This document shows, one piece after another, positions 53,380-63,500 of a stretch of 64,000 nt of DNA (its first letter is position 1; every line of letters starts with the position of its first letter). Below the pieces are notes generated by a model. That model did no database searches. It saw nothing but the letters and a program-made list of their open reading frames with translations, and had not been told where the DNA came from. Location: the NCBI GenBank assembly GCA_029204225.1, contig CM055097.1, positions 60,555,467-60,619,466 of the forward strand. The letters are read 5' to 3'. This DNA is from Diphasiastrum complanatum (taxonomy: Eukaryota > Streptophyta > Lycopodiopsida > Lycopodiales > Lycopodiaceae). The position numbers and the translations under genes are program-made.

Positions 53380-53807
53380 GACCAATGCTGGTTTCCCCTA
53401 TCTAAATTAGATACAAGTGAATTAGAAAGTAGGGATAAAATGCTAGGGGACAATGTACGAGGGGGGGCAATTCAATACTGGATGGAATTTTTCTAGACCC
53501 CATTGTTTATAGTTCTAGCTTTGTTTCCTCTTCAATTCATGGCTGCTTTTGATTTCCTTGACTTCAAAAGTCTGCACGATGATATGCTACAATACGTCAG
53601 ACTGGGGACTCCAATTCTCGTTCTTCCATACATAACAAAGTAAGTGTATTTCTATCAGATTTTATTAAGTAGAATTTTTTATATGAATATTTATTCAAAT
53701 AAATTGATGGTTTTATGATTGCAGTGATCATTGGAGCTTATATGTGTTGTACTTATATGCCAATTATGAGGGTGTGTGTAATCCAGTTTGTTTAAAGATG
53801 AACTCTA
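53380..53807 (+). pseudogene. Ulp1/C48-type peptidase gene 1, cut by an LTR
   Basis: Exon 1 (about 53400-53639) encodes LGDNVRGGAIQYWMEFF, a TAG near 53514, then LHDDMLQYVRLGTPILVLPY. An 85-bp GT-AG intron (53640-53724) leads to exon 2 with ITNDHWSLYVLYLYANYEG. The sequence I(x)NDHWSLYVL is the catalytic-His region of C48 peptidases. The frame runs into the 278-bp solo LTR and the Cys-containing half does not follow, so the gene is truncated. Intron position and phase are identical to those of peptidase gene 2. Confidence 0.6.
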
Positions 53808-54085
53808 ACTTAGAATTTGCTTTGCACAGAAACACAGATTATGCTACACAGTAACACAGATAGAAAACACTCTCCACAACAAGCTCACATAGCAACTGTA
53901 TTTCTCAAAATAAAATTACACTGTACATGTAGTTGTTCACTCAAGCAACTCATGCATGACCCAGGTTGCCGTTGGCGGGATGCGTGTCCCGTCGACTTGC
54001 CTCGTGGCGAGGCCAACTGATCCTTATCCACTAATAGGACCCACAATACAGTAACATAGTGATTCTACTTTAATTCTAACTCTCT
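53808..54085 (-). mobile_element. Solo LTR of copia family 3
   Basis: A 278-bp inverted copy of the LTR at 40473-40750, at roughly 93% identity by eye, with no primer site or internal sequence beside it. The flanking five bases (CTCTA and CCCTT) do not match. It lies between the two C48 peptidase genes. Confidence 0.75.
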
Positions 54086-54092
54086 CCCTTCA

Positions 54093-54957
54093 TAGAATGC
54101 GAGATAGATACTATAGATTTAAGGGTGAGCCATCTACACCCATAGATAGGACAGACCTCCCTATCAAGAGGCTAGGAAGCAGCCAGCCCCCAAGAGAGCC
54201 CCGAAGAAAGTAAAGAGAGTCGTTATTCCATCATCTCTTTTTGTTCATAATGTAGATACTGCTACACTAGATTCGATTGTAAACACATCTACAACCATTT
54301 TGGATAATCCAGTTATTCTTGTAGATACTTCTCATCCACCACCTCCTCCTCCTACAAATTTTTATACATATATAGATTCGGATGAGTATCTTAAATTTGA
54401 GAGTGACGTATTTGATGTTGTAGATAGAATTGGAGTTCCATTTTGTTTTAGATTAGAGGAACTTGATTTCAGTATAAATTTTAGGGTCATTAATTGTTTG
54501 GATCTGAAAAATAGATGAGCTTCTATTAGTGATCCTGTGATAGAGTCAGGGGTCCAACTCTTGCAATTTGATATTGCAAGAGATTCATATAGAGAAATTT
54601 TGGTGCTCAGCAATTTTTTCCTTCAGACAATTAAGGAGAAGAACGACAATTTGTCACAGTGTCTGTTTAGTAGATGCACACCAGGTACAAAATATCTGCT
54701 TGTGCCTTATCATACCAAGTAAGACAATTTAAATGCTTCTTGTTGTTTATAGCTTTATCATTAGAAATATTTTTCAGAATTGCAGCTAATGGACTCTCTA
54801 TTTTATTTTGTAGTGAGCATTGGAGTTTAACCCCGATCTCTGTCAGGAGATCTATAGATAATGTTATTAACTTTTTGTGTAAAGGTGAATTCGGCTAGTA
54901 ATACACATAAGAATATTGACTCAATCCTACCGATTATATATAAATACATTCCAACAG
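54093..54957 (+). pseudogene. Ulp1/C48-type peptidase gene 2, N-terminal half
   Basis: The forward frame holds a basic start (APKKVKRVVIPSSLF), a proline run (SHPPPPPPTNFYTYIDSDEY) and SRCTPGTKYLLVPYHT. A 94-bp GT-AG intron (54720-54813) leads to NEHWSLTPISVRRSIDNVIN. The (N)(D/E)HWSL sequence marks the catalytic His. A TGA near 54516 and a TAG near 54897 interrupt the frame. The coding sequence is cut by the nested copia insertion at 54960, and the matching Cys-containing half resumes at about 61820. The protein would be a SUMO/ubiquitin-like protease. C48 genes are carried by several plant DNA transposon families (MULE, CACTA-like). Confidence 0.6.
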
Positions 54958-54959
54958 AG

Positions 54960-55410
54960 TGTTAAAAATTCACAATTCTAGCTTGACTAGTTTTTGGTCA
55001 TATGACTTGTAAATAGTTAGATGGTCATGATGTGGCTTGTCACACGTGCCAAATAGCATAGGATTCCATTCATAAGGATGTTCTCAAGTAGACCTAAGTG
55101 TTAGAACCTTTGGAATGAGTCCAAATTATGCTTAGATACAAGGGAGAAAAAATAGGAGCTATTTTTGGTAATTTTTGCATTGTTGAGGGATCTCCAAGAT
55201 TCCAACCCTAACTTGGTAGGGATGAAAGATCCACCAAAATTAGCATTAGGAATAAGTTTAGGGCTACTCATACCTGCCCAAAACCGTGATGGATCATGTA
55301 TATATAGGTGATGATATCTCACCAAAATCAATCAAGCAATTTCATGTTTTTTCTCTCATAATGGTGCAATTGCTCTCTATGTTCATAATTGTTTGAGTAC
55401 TTGTGATTAC
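54960..55410 (+). mobile_element. Solo LTR of copia family 1, left part
   Basis: The first 451 bp of the 682-bp LTR, from TGTTAAAAATTCAC to GTGATTAC, interrupted by insertion of a full element at the ATTAC site. Its right part lies at 61561-61797. Together they make one LTR of about 683 bp, with the ATTAC counted once. Confidence 0.9.
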
Positions 55411-56092
55411 TGTTAAAAATTCACAATTCTAGCTTGACTAGTTTTGGTCATATGACTTGTAAATAGTTAGATGGTCATTGTGTGGCTTGTCACACGTGCC
55501 AAATAGCATAGGATTCCATTCATAAGGATGTTCTCAAGTAGACCTAAGTGTTAGAACCTTTGGAATGAGTCCAAATTATGCTTAGATACAAGGGAGAAAA
55601 AATAGGAGCTATTTTTGGTAATTTTTGCATTGTTGAGGGATCTCCAAGATTCCAACCCTAACTTGGTAGGGATGAAAGATCCACCAAAATTAGCATTAGG
55701 AATAAGTTTAGGGCTACTCATACCTGCCCAAAACCGTGATGGATCATGTATATATAGGTGATGATATCTCACCAAAATCAATCAAGCAATTTCATGTTTT
55801 TTCTCTCATAATGGTGCAATTGCTCTCTATGTTCATAATTGTTTGAGTACTTGTGATTACTAATGATTATAGGATTGAATGTAGGTCTGGTGTACAGTAC
55901 TCAGACTGTGGGAGGCCGTACTTTCACACGTGTGAAGCCTTCTTCAAGGATTTGGGCCATTTAGTGAGGTTCAAGCATAGATTTTTGATGGATTTTGATG
56001 GTTCAACTTGTGCTAATCTTATGAAATCATAATCTATTGTTTCCCTCATCATTTCAAGTGTTTTAGGATCCTTATTTGCTGTAATTTTTACA
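55411..56092 (+). repeat. 5' LTR of the full copia element (family 1)
   Basis: 682 bp, TGTTAAAAATTCAC...TTTTTACA, preceded by the target duplication ATTAC (55406-55410) and followed at once by the primer site. It matches 60879-61560 with about ten differences by eye. Confidence 0.95.
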
Positions 56093-56104
56093 TGGTATCA
56101 GAGC
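56093..56104 (+). other. Primer-binding site (initiator Met-tRNA)
   Basis: TGGTATCAGAGC, starting at the first base after the LTR. Confidence 0.93.
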
Positions 56105-56903
56105 CTAAAGGTTGAAATGAGCTAAATCCTTGGTTTTCATTCAATTTGATCACAATTTTTGATCTAAATCTTGTGTAGATTGGATATTAGCATCTAGTAT
56201 TGATTCTAGAACTCAAAGTGAGTCAAATACATTGGAGATTGGTGTTGTGTGACTTCATTTGCAGGTGTTTAGGTGTCTAAAACCAGAGGCAAAGTTGAAT
56301 TCAATTCACATTACCAAGATAGCAAGTTTTGCTTGCTCCAAGCATTGATTTCTAAGCGAGTTTTGGAGGTGATTTCATAGAGGAGGATTTCTAGCATTCA
56401 AGGAGAGGGAATATCAGAGTTTTGGGGACTCTTCAAGGCTGTTCTAAGGTGTAGTAGGCACCTCCTAAAGTGATTTAGGTTCAGTCCAACCATTGCTTGA
56501 CTTATGCACCAAATTAGATCAATTTTTCATCAATTTTGATCATCTTTTGCTTGTGATTGGATAGTAGATTGTGTTGCATCCTCATTAAGTTCCATTTAGC
56601 TCTTTTACAAGTGATTTTGGAAGTATATTAGGTTGCTGAAATTCACTCTTGATCAGATCATTTGAAAGCTTTAATGTTCTTTATAGAAAGAGGGGCAATT
56701 CTACTAGTATTGTCTACTTCAATCAAGCAAGTGCATTGTTTCTAGTATTCTATGATTTGATTTTGTTAGAGATCATTCTTAGATCTTTATAGGAAGTCTA
56801 TTAATGATCTTTTCAGGTCCCTAAGAAGTGGGATAAGATAGACCTTCAATCAAATCAATAGAACTAACCTTCATTTGTGTCAAGTCCTTGATTAGGAGAC
56901 TAG

Positions 56904-59279
56904 ATGGCATCTATAAATGCATATCTTTTGGATACTAATGAAAGGCTCAACAAAACTAACTATTCCATATGGAAAGTTAGAATGGAATCTATCATGATCA
57001 TGCAAGATCTGATGGAAATTGTAAATGGTAAGGAGGGTGAACCTATTCATCCTCAAGAAAAAGCCAAATACATCAAGAGGTGCAATGTTGCACTACATTG
57101 CATAAAAATGAATGTTGCAAATGAACTCTTAAGAGAGGTAGGAGATTGCACTTCAGCTCAAGATGCTTGGGAGACTTTGCAAAAGGTCTATGAATCCAAG
57201 AACCAAACTAGAATGTTAGCTTTGAAGAATCAAATCTATAGAAGCTATCAAAAGAAAGGAGAGAGTGCACATACTTTTGTCCTAGGAGTAAAGGAATTGA
57301 ACAAAGAGCTAGCCTTTATAGGTGATCCTATCAAGGATGAAGAGCTTGTTCAACTCATATTGAATGGACTAAGCTTTGAATTTGACAATTTGGTTCAGGG
57401 ATATGCAATTATGGGTAAGCTACCCATACTTGAAGAACTCCAAGGCACACTCATGGTCGAGGAATCAAGAAGGAGCCAAATGCAAGAGAGGATGGATAGG
57501 CTTTCCATCCAATGTGGAGATGACCAAGCTCTCTTCACCAAAGGCAAAGGCAAGTCCAAAGGCAAAGTATCAACATTCAAGAAGTCTACAAAGCTTGAGG
57601 ATCAAGAAGGACCCTCAAAGGCATCTCCATCAACCACCAAAGTCAAGAAGGACAAATCAAAGGTGAAGTGCTACTATTGTAGCAAGATGGGGCATTATGC
57701 CTTGGAATGCTTCAAGAGGAAGCAAGATCAAATCCAAGCCAACATGAGCAAAGAGGAGGAGGAGGAGAGTTCACATGAGGACTCTCTCATGATGTCCATA
57801 TTTTCTTCAACAAGCTTCAAAGGAGAAGATCCTTGGTGGATTGACTCGGGTGCTAGTTCACACATGACTAGTAAAAGGGAGTTTTTCTCTTCTCTCTTAT
57901 CTTATGATGGACCTATAAAGTCTATCTATACAGCAAATGATGAAGCTTGTAAGATTGAAGGAGTTGGTAGAATTCCCCTTTTCTTAGGATCTTCCAAAAA
58001 GATCAACATAGAAGGTGTTTTGTACATTCCTACAATAACAAAGAATCTACTAAGTGTTGGCCAAATGGTAGACAATGGTTTCAATGTTGACTTTGCTTCA
58101 AATGAATGTTTCATCAAGAAGAAGGGTAAGATAGTGGCTAAGGGCACTAGACTTGGCAAACTTTATAAGTTGGATGCATTTGTGGATACTAATGTTGTCA
58201 TGTTGGCCGAGAAGAGCAAGATATCTACTTTTACTTTATGGCACAAAAGACTTGGACATGGCAACTCGGGTTCCATGGAGGCTATGATCAAGGAGGAGTA
58301 TGCTTTAGGCCTACCAAGGTCTATTGGGAAGGAAGACAAGGTTTGTGAAGCTTGTGCCTTATCCAAGGCACATAAGAAGGTGTTTCCTAACTCCATCACA
58401 AAGTCATCTCATCCTCTTGAACTCATACACTCGGATGTGCACATTGCTAGCACCAAATCTAATGGAGGTTCATCCATGTTTTTAACCTTCATTGATGACT
58501 ACTCAAGATATTGTTGGGTGTTCTTACTTTCCTTCAAGTCTCAAGTATTTTATACTTTTGTAAAGTTCAAGTTGTTTGTGGAAAAGCATCATAATCATAG
58601 CATCAAGATTCTTAGAAGTGACAATGGTGGAGAATTCATCTCCAATGAGTTCAAGGCCTTTTGTGAGGAGGAAGGGATCAAGAAAGAGACTTCTTGTCCT
58701 TACACTCCTCAACAAAATGGAGTTGCTGAAAGAAGGAATAGAACATTATGTGAATGTTCTAAGGCTTTAAGATTAGATGCTTGTTTGCCCAAATCCTTTT
58801 GGGGTGAGTCTCTTGTATGTGCAAACTACTTGATGAATAGAGTGTCTTGCAAAGCAATTGAAGGCAAAACTCCTTATGAGATGTTGTATGGAAAGAAACC
58901 CAATCTTAATCACTTAAAAGTTTTTGGGTGTATATGTTATGTGCATGTGCCATTGGAAATAAGAACCAAGGAGGATCCATCTTCCACAAGAGGGATCATG
59001 CTTGGATATGCAAGCTCAAGCAAGGGCTACAAAGTCTATCTCCCATCCTTGAACAAATTTGTTGTTTCAAGGGATGTCATCTTTGATGAACATCATATGC
59101 ATATGCTTGAAGAAGGCTCAAGTGCTCCAACAATCAAGAAGAAGATGGCCGAGGAGCAAGATCTTGGTTTTGAGGAGGAGATCACAAGCACCAAACCCAC
59201 CTATCACACCAAGGAGATCTTCAAGGGAAAAAGTGGAGCCATCAAGGCTCACATATCAAGGCTAAGGACAGCAAGTTGA
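56904..59279 (+). CDS. Ty1/copia gag-protease-integrase (family 1)
   Basis: Long intact frame of 791 codons. Gag occupies about residues 1-240 (LNKTNYSIWKVRMESIMIMQ). The zinc knuckle CYYCSKMGHYALEC is at 256-269, and protease WWIDSGASSHMT has its catalytic Asp near 314. The GAG-pre-integrase motif LWHKRLGHGN is near 446. The integrase core has Asp near 511 (HSDVH), Asp near 573 (DNGGEF) and Glu near 609 (GVAERRN), i.e. D,D35E. The frame leaves the pol frame before the RT: from about 59190 the true sequence (PRRSSREKVEPSRL) continues in another frame and meets a TAA at 59263. Everything up to integrase looks functional; RT-RNase H is separated by the shift. The start is the first ATG after an 0.8-kb leader. 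Confidence 0.9.
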   Translation: MASINAYLLDTNERLNKTNYSIWKVRMESIMIMQDLMEIVNGKEGEPIHPQEKAKYIKRCNVALHCIKMNVANELLREVGDCTSAQDAWETLQKVYESKNQTRMLALKNQIYRSYQKKGESAHTFVLGVKELNKELAFIGDPIKDEELVQLILNGLSFEFDNLVQGYAIMGKLPILEELQGTLMVEESRRSQMQERMDRLSIQCGDDQALFTKGKGKSKGKVSTFKKSTKLEDQEGPSKASPSTTKVKKDKSKVKCYYCSKMGHYALECFKRKQDQIQANMSKEEEEESSHEDSLMMSIFSSTSFKGEDPWWIDSGASSHMTSKREFFSSLLSYDGPIKSIYTANDEACKIEGVGRIPLFLGSSKKINIEGVLYIPTITKNLLSVGQMVDNGFNVDFASNECFIKKKGKIVAKGTRLGKLYKLDAFVDTNVVMLAEKSKISTFTLWHKRLGHGNSGSMEAMIKEEYALGLPRSIGKEDKVCEACALSKAHKKVFPNSITKSSHPLELIHSDVHIASTKSNGGSSMFLTFIDDYSRYCWVFLLSFKSQVFYTFVKFKLFVEKHHNHSIKILRSDNGGEFISNEFKAFCEEEGIKKETSCPYTPQQNGVAERRNRTLCECSKALRLDACLPKSFWGESLVCANYLMNRVSCKAIEGKTPYEMLYGKKPNLNHLKVFGCICYVHVPLEIRTKEDPSSTRGIMLGYASSSKGYKVYLPSLNKFVVSRDVIFDEHHMHMLEEGSSAPTIKKKMAEEQDLGFEEEITSTKPTYHTKEIFKGKSGAIKAHISRLRTAS

Positions 59280-60864
59280 GGGTATCTCATCCACTTCTTA
59301 TGCTTTATCTAGTTTTGAAGAACCGTCTAATGTTGAAGATGCATTGAACTCCAAAGAATGGTATAAAGCTATGTTGGATGAGTATGATGCCTTGATTGAG
59401 AATGAAACTTGGTTGCTTGTTGAGAGACCTTAAAGGAATGTAATAGGATGCAAGTGGGTCTTCAAGCTTAAGTTGAATGCAAATGGGAGTGTTAACAAAC
59501 ATAAAGCAAGATTAGTTGCAAAAGTTTATGCTCAAGAGAGAGGGATAGACTATGAGGAAACTTTTGCACCCGTGGCCAAGATGGTCACAATAAGACTAAT
59601 CATTGCATTTGCATCACATTTTGGATGGATTCTATGTCAAATGGATGTCTCTAATGCTTTCTTGAATGGTTTTTTGGAAGATGATATCTATATGGAGCAG
59701 CCACAAGGGTTCATCAAGCATGGAATGGAGAACAAAGTATGCCATCTCCAAAGAAGCATCTATGGCTTGAAGCAAGCCTCGAGATCTTGGAATGCAAGAC
59801 TACATTGCTATCTTATTTCACTTTCTTTTGCTCAAAGTGAATATGATCCCACTCTTTACATTAAGTTTGATGATGTTGGTATTGTACTTTTACTCATTTA
59901 TGTAGATGACATCATCATTAGTGGAAATAGTGTTGATGGTATTGAAAAAATCAAGATAGATCTATCCTTAGAGTTCAAGATGGTAGATCTAGGGTGTCTT
60001 CACTTCATCTTAGGCATAGAAGTACTTAGAGGGTCTGATTTTATCTTTATAAGTCAAGTAAACTATGCTCAAAGTCTTTTGAATAAGTTTAAGATGGAAG
60101 TATGCAAAAGTGTTGACACACCAATGGAGCAAGATGTAAAAGTGCCAAATGAAGATGATGAAAGATCCTTCATGGACATCACTTTGTTTAGGCAACTTAT
60201 AGGTTCCTTAATGTGGATCACTATAACTAGACCAGATCTTAGCTTTAGTGTATGTAGGTTGAGCCAATCCATGCAAAAGCCATTGAATATCCATTGGAAA
60301 AAGGCTAAGAGGATTCTAAGATACATCTCGGGTACATTGGATTTTGGGATTCTATATAGAGGCGATGTGATTAACCTTCATGCATTTAGTGATTCAGATT
60401 TTGTAGGGGACAAGAGGGATAGGAAATCAACAAGTGCCTATTCAACTTTCATAGGAGAAGGTGTGGTTTCATGGCTTTCAAAAAAGCAAGAAACTATATC
60501 TCTATCTTCAACCGAGGCCGAGTACAAAGCTTTGACAACCACTACAAAGGAGGTACTTTGGATCAAGAGATTATTGGTGGAACTAAATATCATGGATTCA
60601 GAGGAGGCACCAATCATCTACAATGACAATATATCAGCCCAACACCTTGCATCTAACCCAATCTTCCATGCAAGATCTAAGCACATTGAGATATGCCATC
60701 ACTTTGTGAGAGAAATGGTGCAAGCCAAGGAGATTGCTTTGGAGCATGTTCCAAGCAATGAATGTGTAGCTGATCTACTTACTAAACCACTTCAAAAGAC
60801 ACCTTTTATGAAGTTCAGATCATCGCTTGGAGTGATTAGTAAAGCAATGATTGAACCAAGCTAG
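59266..60864 (+). pseudogene. Ty1/copia reverse transcriptase-RNase H (family 1)
   Basis: In the frame that follows the TAA at 59263 the pol sequence continues (NVEDALNSKEWYKAMLDEYD), has one more stop (TAA at about 59431), and then runs open for more than 460 codons. RT shows FAPVAKMVTIRLI, MDVSNAFLNG, GLKQASRSW and the catalytic YVDD near 59899. The connection region has LIGSLMWITITRPDLSFSVC. RNase H has FSDSDFVGDKRDRKSTS, STEAEYKAL, YNDNISAQHLA and the closing ADLLTKPL. One frame shift and two stops separate it from the first polyprotein part, so this copy needs help or is dead. The polypurine tract follows at 60868. Confidence 0.9.
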
Positions 60865-60867
60865 ATA

Positions 60868-60878
60868 GTGAGGAGGAG
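60868..60878 (+). other. Polypurine tract
   Basis: GTGAGGAGGAG immediately before the 3' LTR; primer for plus-strand DNA synthesis. Confidence 0.85.
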
Positions 60879-61560
60879 TGTTAAAAATTCACAATTCTAG
60901 CTTGACTAGTTTTGGTCATATGACTTGTAAATAGTTAGATGGTCATGATGTGGCTTGTCACACGTGCCAAATATCATAGGATTCCATTCATAAGGATGTT
61001 CTCAAGTAGACCTAAGTGTTAGAACCTTTGGAATGAGTCCAAATTATGCTTAGATACAAGGGAGAAAAAATAGGAGCTATTTTTGGTAGTTTTTGCATTG
61101 TTGAGGGATCTCCAAGATTCCAACCCTAACTTGGTAGGGATGAAAGATCCACCAAAATTAGCATTAGGGATAGGTTTAGGGCTACTCATACCTGCCCAAA
61201 ACCGTGATGGATCATGTATATATAGGTGATGATATCTCACCAAAATCAATCAAGCAATTTCATGTTTTTTCTCTCATAATGGTGCAATTGCTCTCTATGT
61301 TCATAATTGTTTGAGTACTTGTGATTACTAATGATTATAGGATTGAATGTAGGTCTGGTGTACATTACTCAGACTGTGGGAGGCCGTACTTTCACACGTG
61401 TGAATCCTTCTTCAAGGATTTGGGCCATTTAGTGAGGTTCAAGCATAGATTTTTCATGGATTTTGATGGTTCAACTTGTGCTAATCTTATGAAATCATAA
61501 TCTATTGTTTCCCTCATCATTTCAAGTGTTTTAGGATTCTTATTTGCTGTAATTTTTACA
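60879..61560 (+). repeat. 3' LTR of the full copia element (family 1)
   Basis: 682 bp, the same length as the 5' LTR, ending TTTTTACA and followed by the target duplication ATTAC (61561-61565). Confidence 0.95.
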
Positions 61561-61797
61561 ATTACTAATGATTATAGTATTGAATGTAGGTCTGGTGTAC
61601 AGTACTCAGACTGTGGAGGGCCGTACTTTCACACGTGTGAAGCCTTCTTCAAGGATTTGGGCCATTTAGTGAGGTTCAAGCATAGATTTTTGATGGATTT
61701 TGATGGTTCAACTTGTGCTAATCTTATGAAATCATAATCTATTGTTTCCCTCATCATTTCAAGTGTTTTAGGATCCTTATTTGCTGTAATTTTTACA
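61561..61797 (+). mobile_element. Solo LTR of copia family 1, right part
   Basis: Starts with the ATTAC duplication and continues with the last 232 bp of the LTR to TTTTTACA. It completes the left part at 54960-55410. The host sequence beyond it starts TAGAA, whereas the left host flank is CAGAG. Confidence 0.9.
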
Positions 61798-61819
61798 TAG
61801 AAAAACCCTAGTCAACTGA

Positions 61820-62249
61820 ATGGGAGATCATCAGTCTGGAGGTAATTATGTCCTTCTCATCAGCATTTTGAAATCAACAATCTAATGTATTTTGTGCTGA
61901 ACTTTTTGCAATCACCCCACAAAATGATTCATTCAGTTGTGGGTGGTACACTTTGTACAATACAAAGTTGTTTTTTGAGTGGTTCAACCTACAACATGAT
62001 GTTGATATTTCAAAGCTAATTCATTCTTGGTTTTGGAATAGTGATTAATTTTTCTATTCTGTAAATTTTCTAACCATTAAACTTTCTGAATACACACCAG
62101 CCCATGTGTACAGATTTAGACAAAAAATTATCCTGAGCAATCTAGCGAGGGTAAGGCTTCAGCCACCCCCTGTTGATGACGGTGTTTCAGATGGTGTTAT
62201 TATACTAAATAAATATGAGAAAAATATAGATAGCACAGAACAGATTTAG
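61820..62249 (+). pseudogene. Ulp1/C48-type peptidase gene 2, C-terminal half
   Basis: After the copia insertion the frame holds ITPQNDSFSCGWYTLYNTKL, whose Gln and Cys match the oxyanion Gln and catalytic Cys of C48 peptidases. It continues FFEWFNLQHDVDISKLIHSW and, after a probable short intron near 62050, SEYTPAHVYRFRQKIILSNL to a TAG at about 62247. A TGA near 61889 interrupts it. Its last part aligns with the copy A remnant (39775-39927). The catalytic His region is on the other side of the insertion (54814-54900). Confidence 0.6.
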
Positions 62250-62414
62250 ATTGAAATGTATAGAATTGATAGAAAAATATACATATATATATCAAATGCA
62301 GCTCCATTTTATTGAATTTGAGAGCCCAAAATACATCTACTAATGCCCAACTTGGGCTTTCATTTATTAAATGAAAGAGTCTATACATAGATTTTTACTG
62401 AACTTTATTTGAAG

Positions 62415-63045
62415 CTATTGTTCTTCCACAATGGTAATTGTTGTAAGTAGATCTTTGCAACACGTTACCAGGTCTTGTCTTTTTTGTGTTCGTGACAAGA
62501 CAAATATTAGCAAACGTGCCATTGCAAATTATGTCATTTTCCTTTAGTTTGTACTATTTTGAAATGGCAATAAACATAGAGTACTAACGACTCTTCCGTT
62601 GATGATGAATTCGAAATAAGTCGATAGATTGGTTTGTGATAGCATGATCTCTGCTCTGATAAAATCAAGCATCCAATGCTCTTCCACCTCAACCATAGTC
62701 AAAAATTCTCCATTGTGTATGATGCTTATCTCCTTTCAGTCTGTGTAACCATTTAGTTCAAAGTCTTGATTTAGTTGTAGCCATGTACTATCAATTTTCT
62801 TGTATCTCTGATAGCTAAATGTGAGACTGAACATTTTTTTTTCGATATGATAATGGAAGATCATTGACGACTTTTTTAACCTGCATTCTATATTATTATT
62901 TGTTTTACTATCCCAGCCTTGATCCATGAGATCTGACAAGGTCTCATCTGATAAATCCTTGAAAACAAATAAAGTTGATGTCCTTCGAACACTTGCACTT
63001 GAGAAAAAGCCAACAAATATATGCAATGAGATTTAACCAGCTTAG
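62415..63045 (-). pseudogene. Gene A homologue, copy B, 5'-truncated
   Basis: The minus-strand frame from about 63026 encodes FSSASVRRTSTLFVFKDLSD, DQGWDSKTNNNIECR, IFHYHIEKKMFSL and LQLNQDFELNGYTD. A TGA at 62736 follows, where Trp or Arg may once have stood, then MVEVEEHWMLDFIRAEIM to about 62595. A last short exon contains SRTQKRQDLVTCCKD and ends at TAG 62415. It aligns with gene A at 37834-39179 from WRTKTLF onward, and the splice arrangement of the final exon is kept. The 5' half is missing because an LTR retroelement adjoins near 63050. It is convergent with the C48 gene, as in copy A. Confidence 0.6.
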
Positions 63046-63059
63046 GTGAACAATTTTTG

Positions 63060-63500
63060 AACCCATACTTATCTTCATGGCATTTCTAACATCAATGAGT
63101 AGAGTAAGGAGTACATGAATTCATGTGATGGGGCACATGAGACCTAGCAAGATCAAGATCCCAATGCTCACATTCTGGCAAAGGAGGAAGAGGAGATGGA
63201 GCTCCTAGATCCCTCAATTGCAAATGAGCCAAAAGATTCCAAAAGTGATGTCTCTTGCCTACTTATAGACCAGTCCCCTAACTTGACTAAACATAACTAC
63301 CTTAATGATAGTTAGCCCTTGTTAAGTCTTATTAAATGTATTTGGGCCCTTGTTGGCCTATTATCCTTATTAATTACCTTGGAGGGCCTAAAGAGAGAAC
63401 CACCTTATTCTATAGGCTAATAGCTCCTTTTGGGCCTACAAAGCTTACAATAAATATTCTAATGCATTGATAAGCATTGATGTACTAGTAGTATATGACA
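63060..63500 (-). repeat. LTR (minus strand) of an unassigned LTR element
   Basis: On the minus strand TGTCATATAC begins at 63500, right after the purine tract GTAGGGGGAG. The sequence is related to the LTR at 48057-48480, sharing GGCCCAAAAGGAGCTATTA and CTCTTTAGGCCCTCCAA. Its far end is estimated near 63060, where gene A sequence begins. Confidence 0.6.

Noticed and set aside
55101-61249. An identical 76-codon minus-strand frame occurring three times (55101, 55551, 61019)
   Set aside because: All three lie at the same place in copies of the copia LTR; repetition reflects the LTR, and no motif or separate promoter supports a gene.
52755-62249. Endogenous giant-virus DNA as the source of the H3-like gene
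   Set aside because: Giant viruses can encode histones, but the neighbouring genes here have plant-type introns and resemble plant transposon passengers; no viral hallmark gene (capsid, polymerase) was seen. It cannot be fully excluded.
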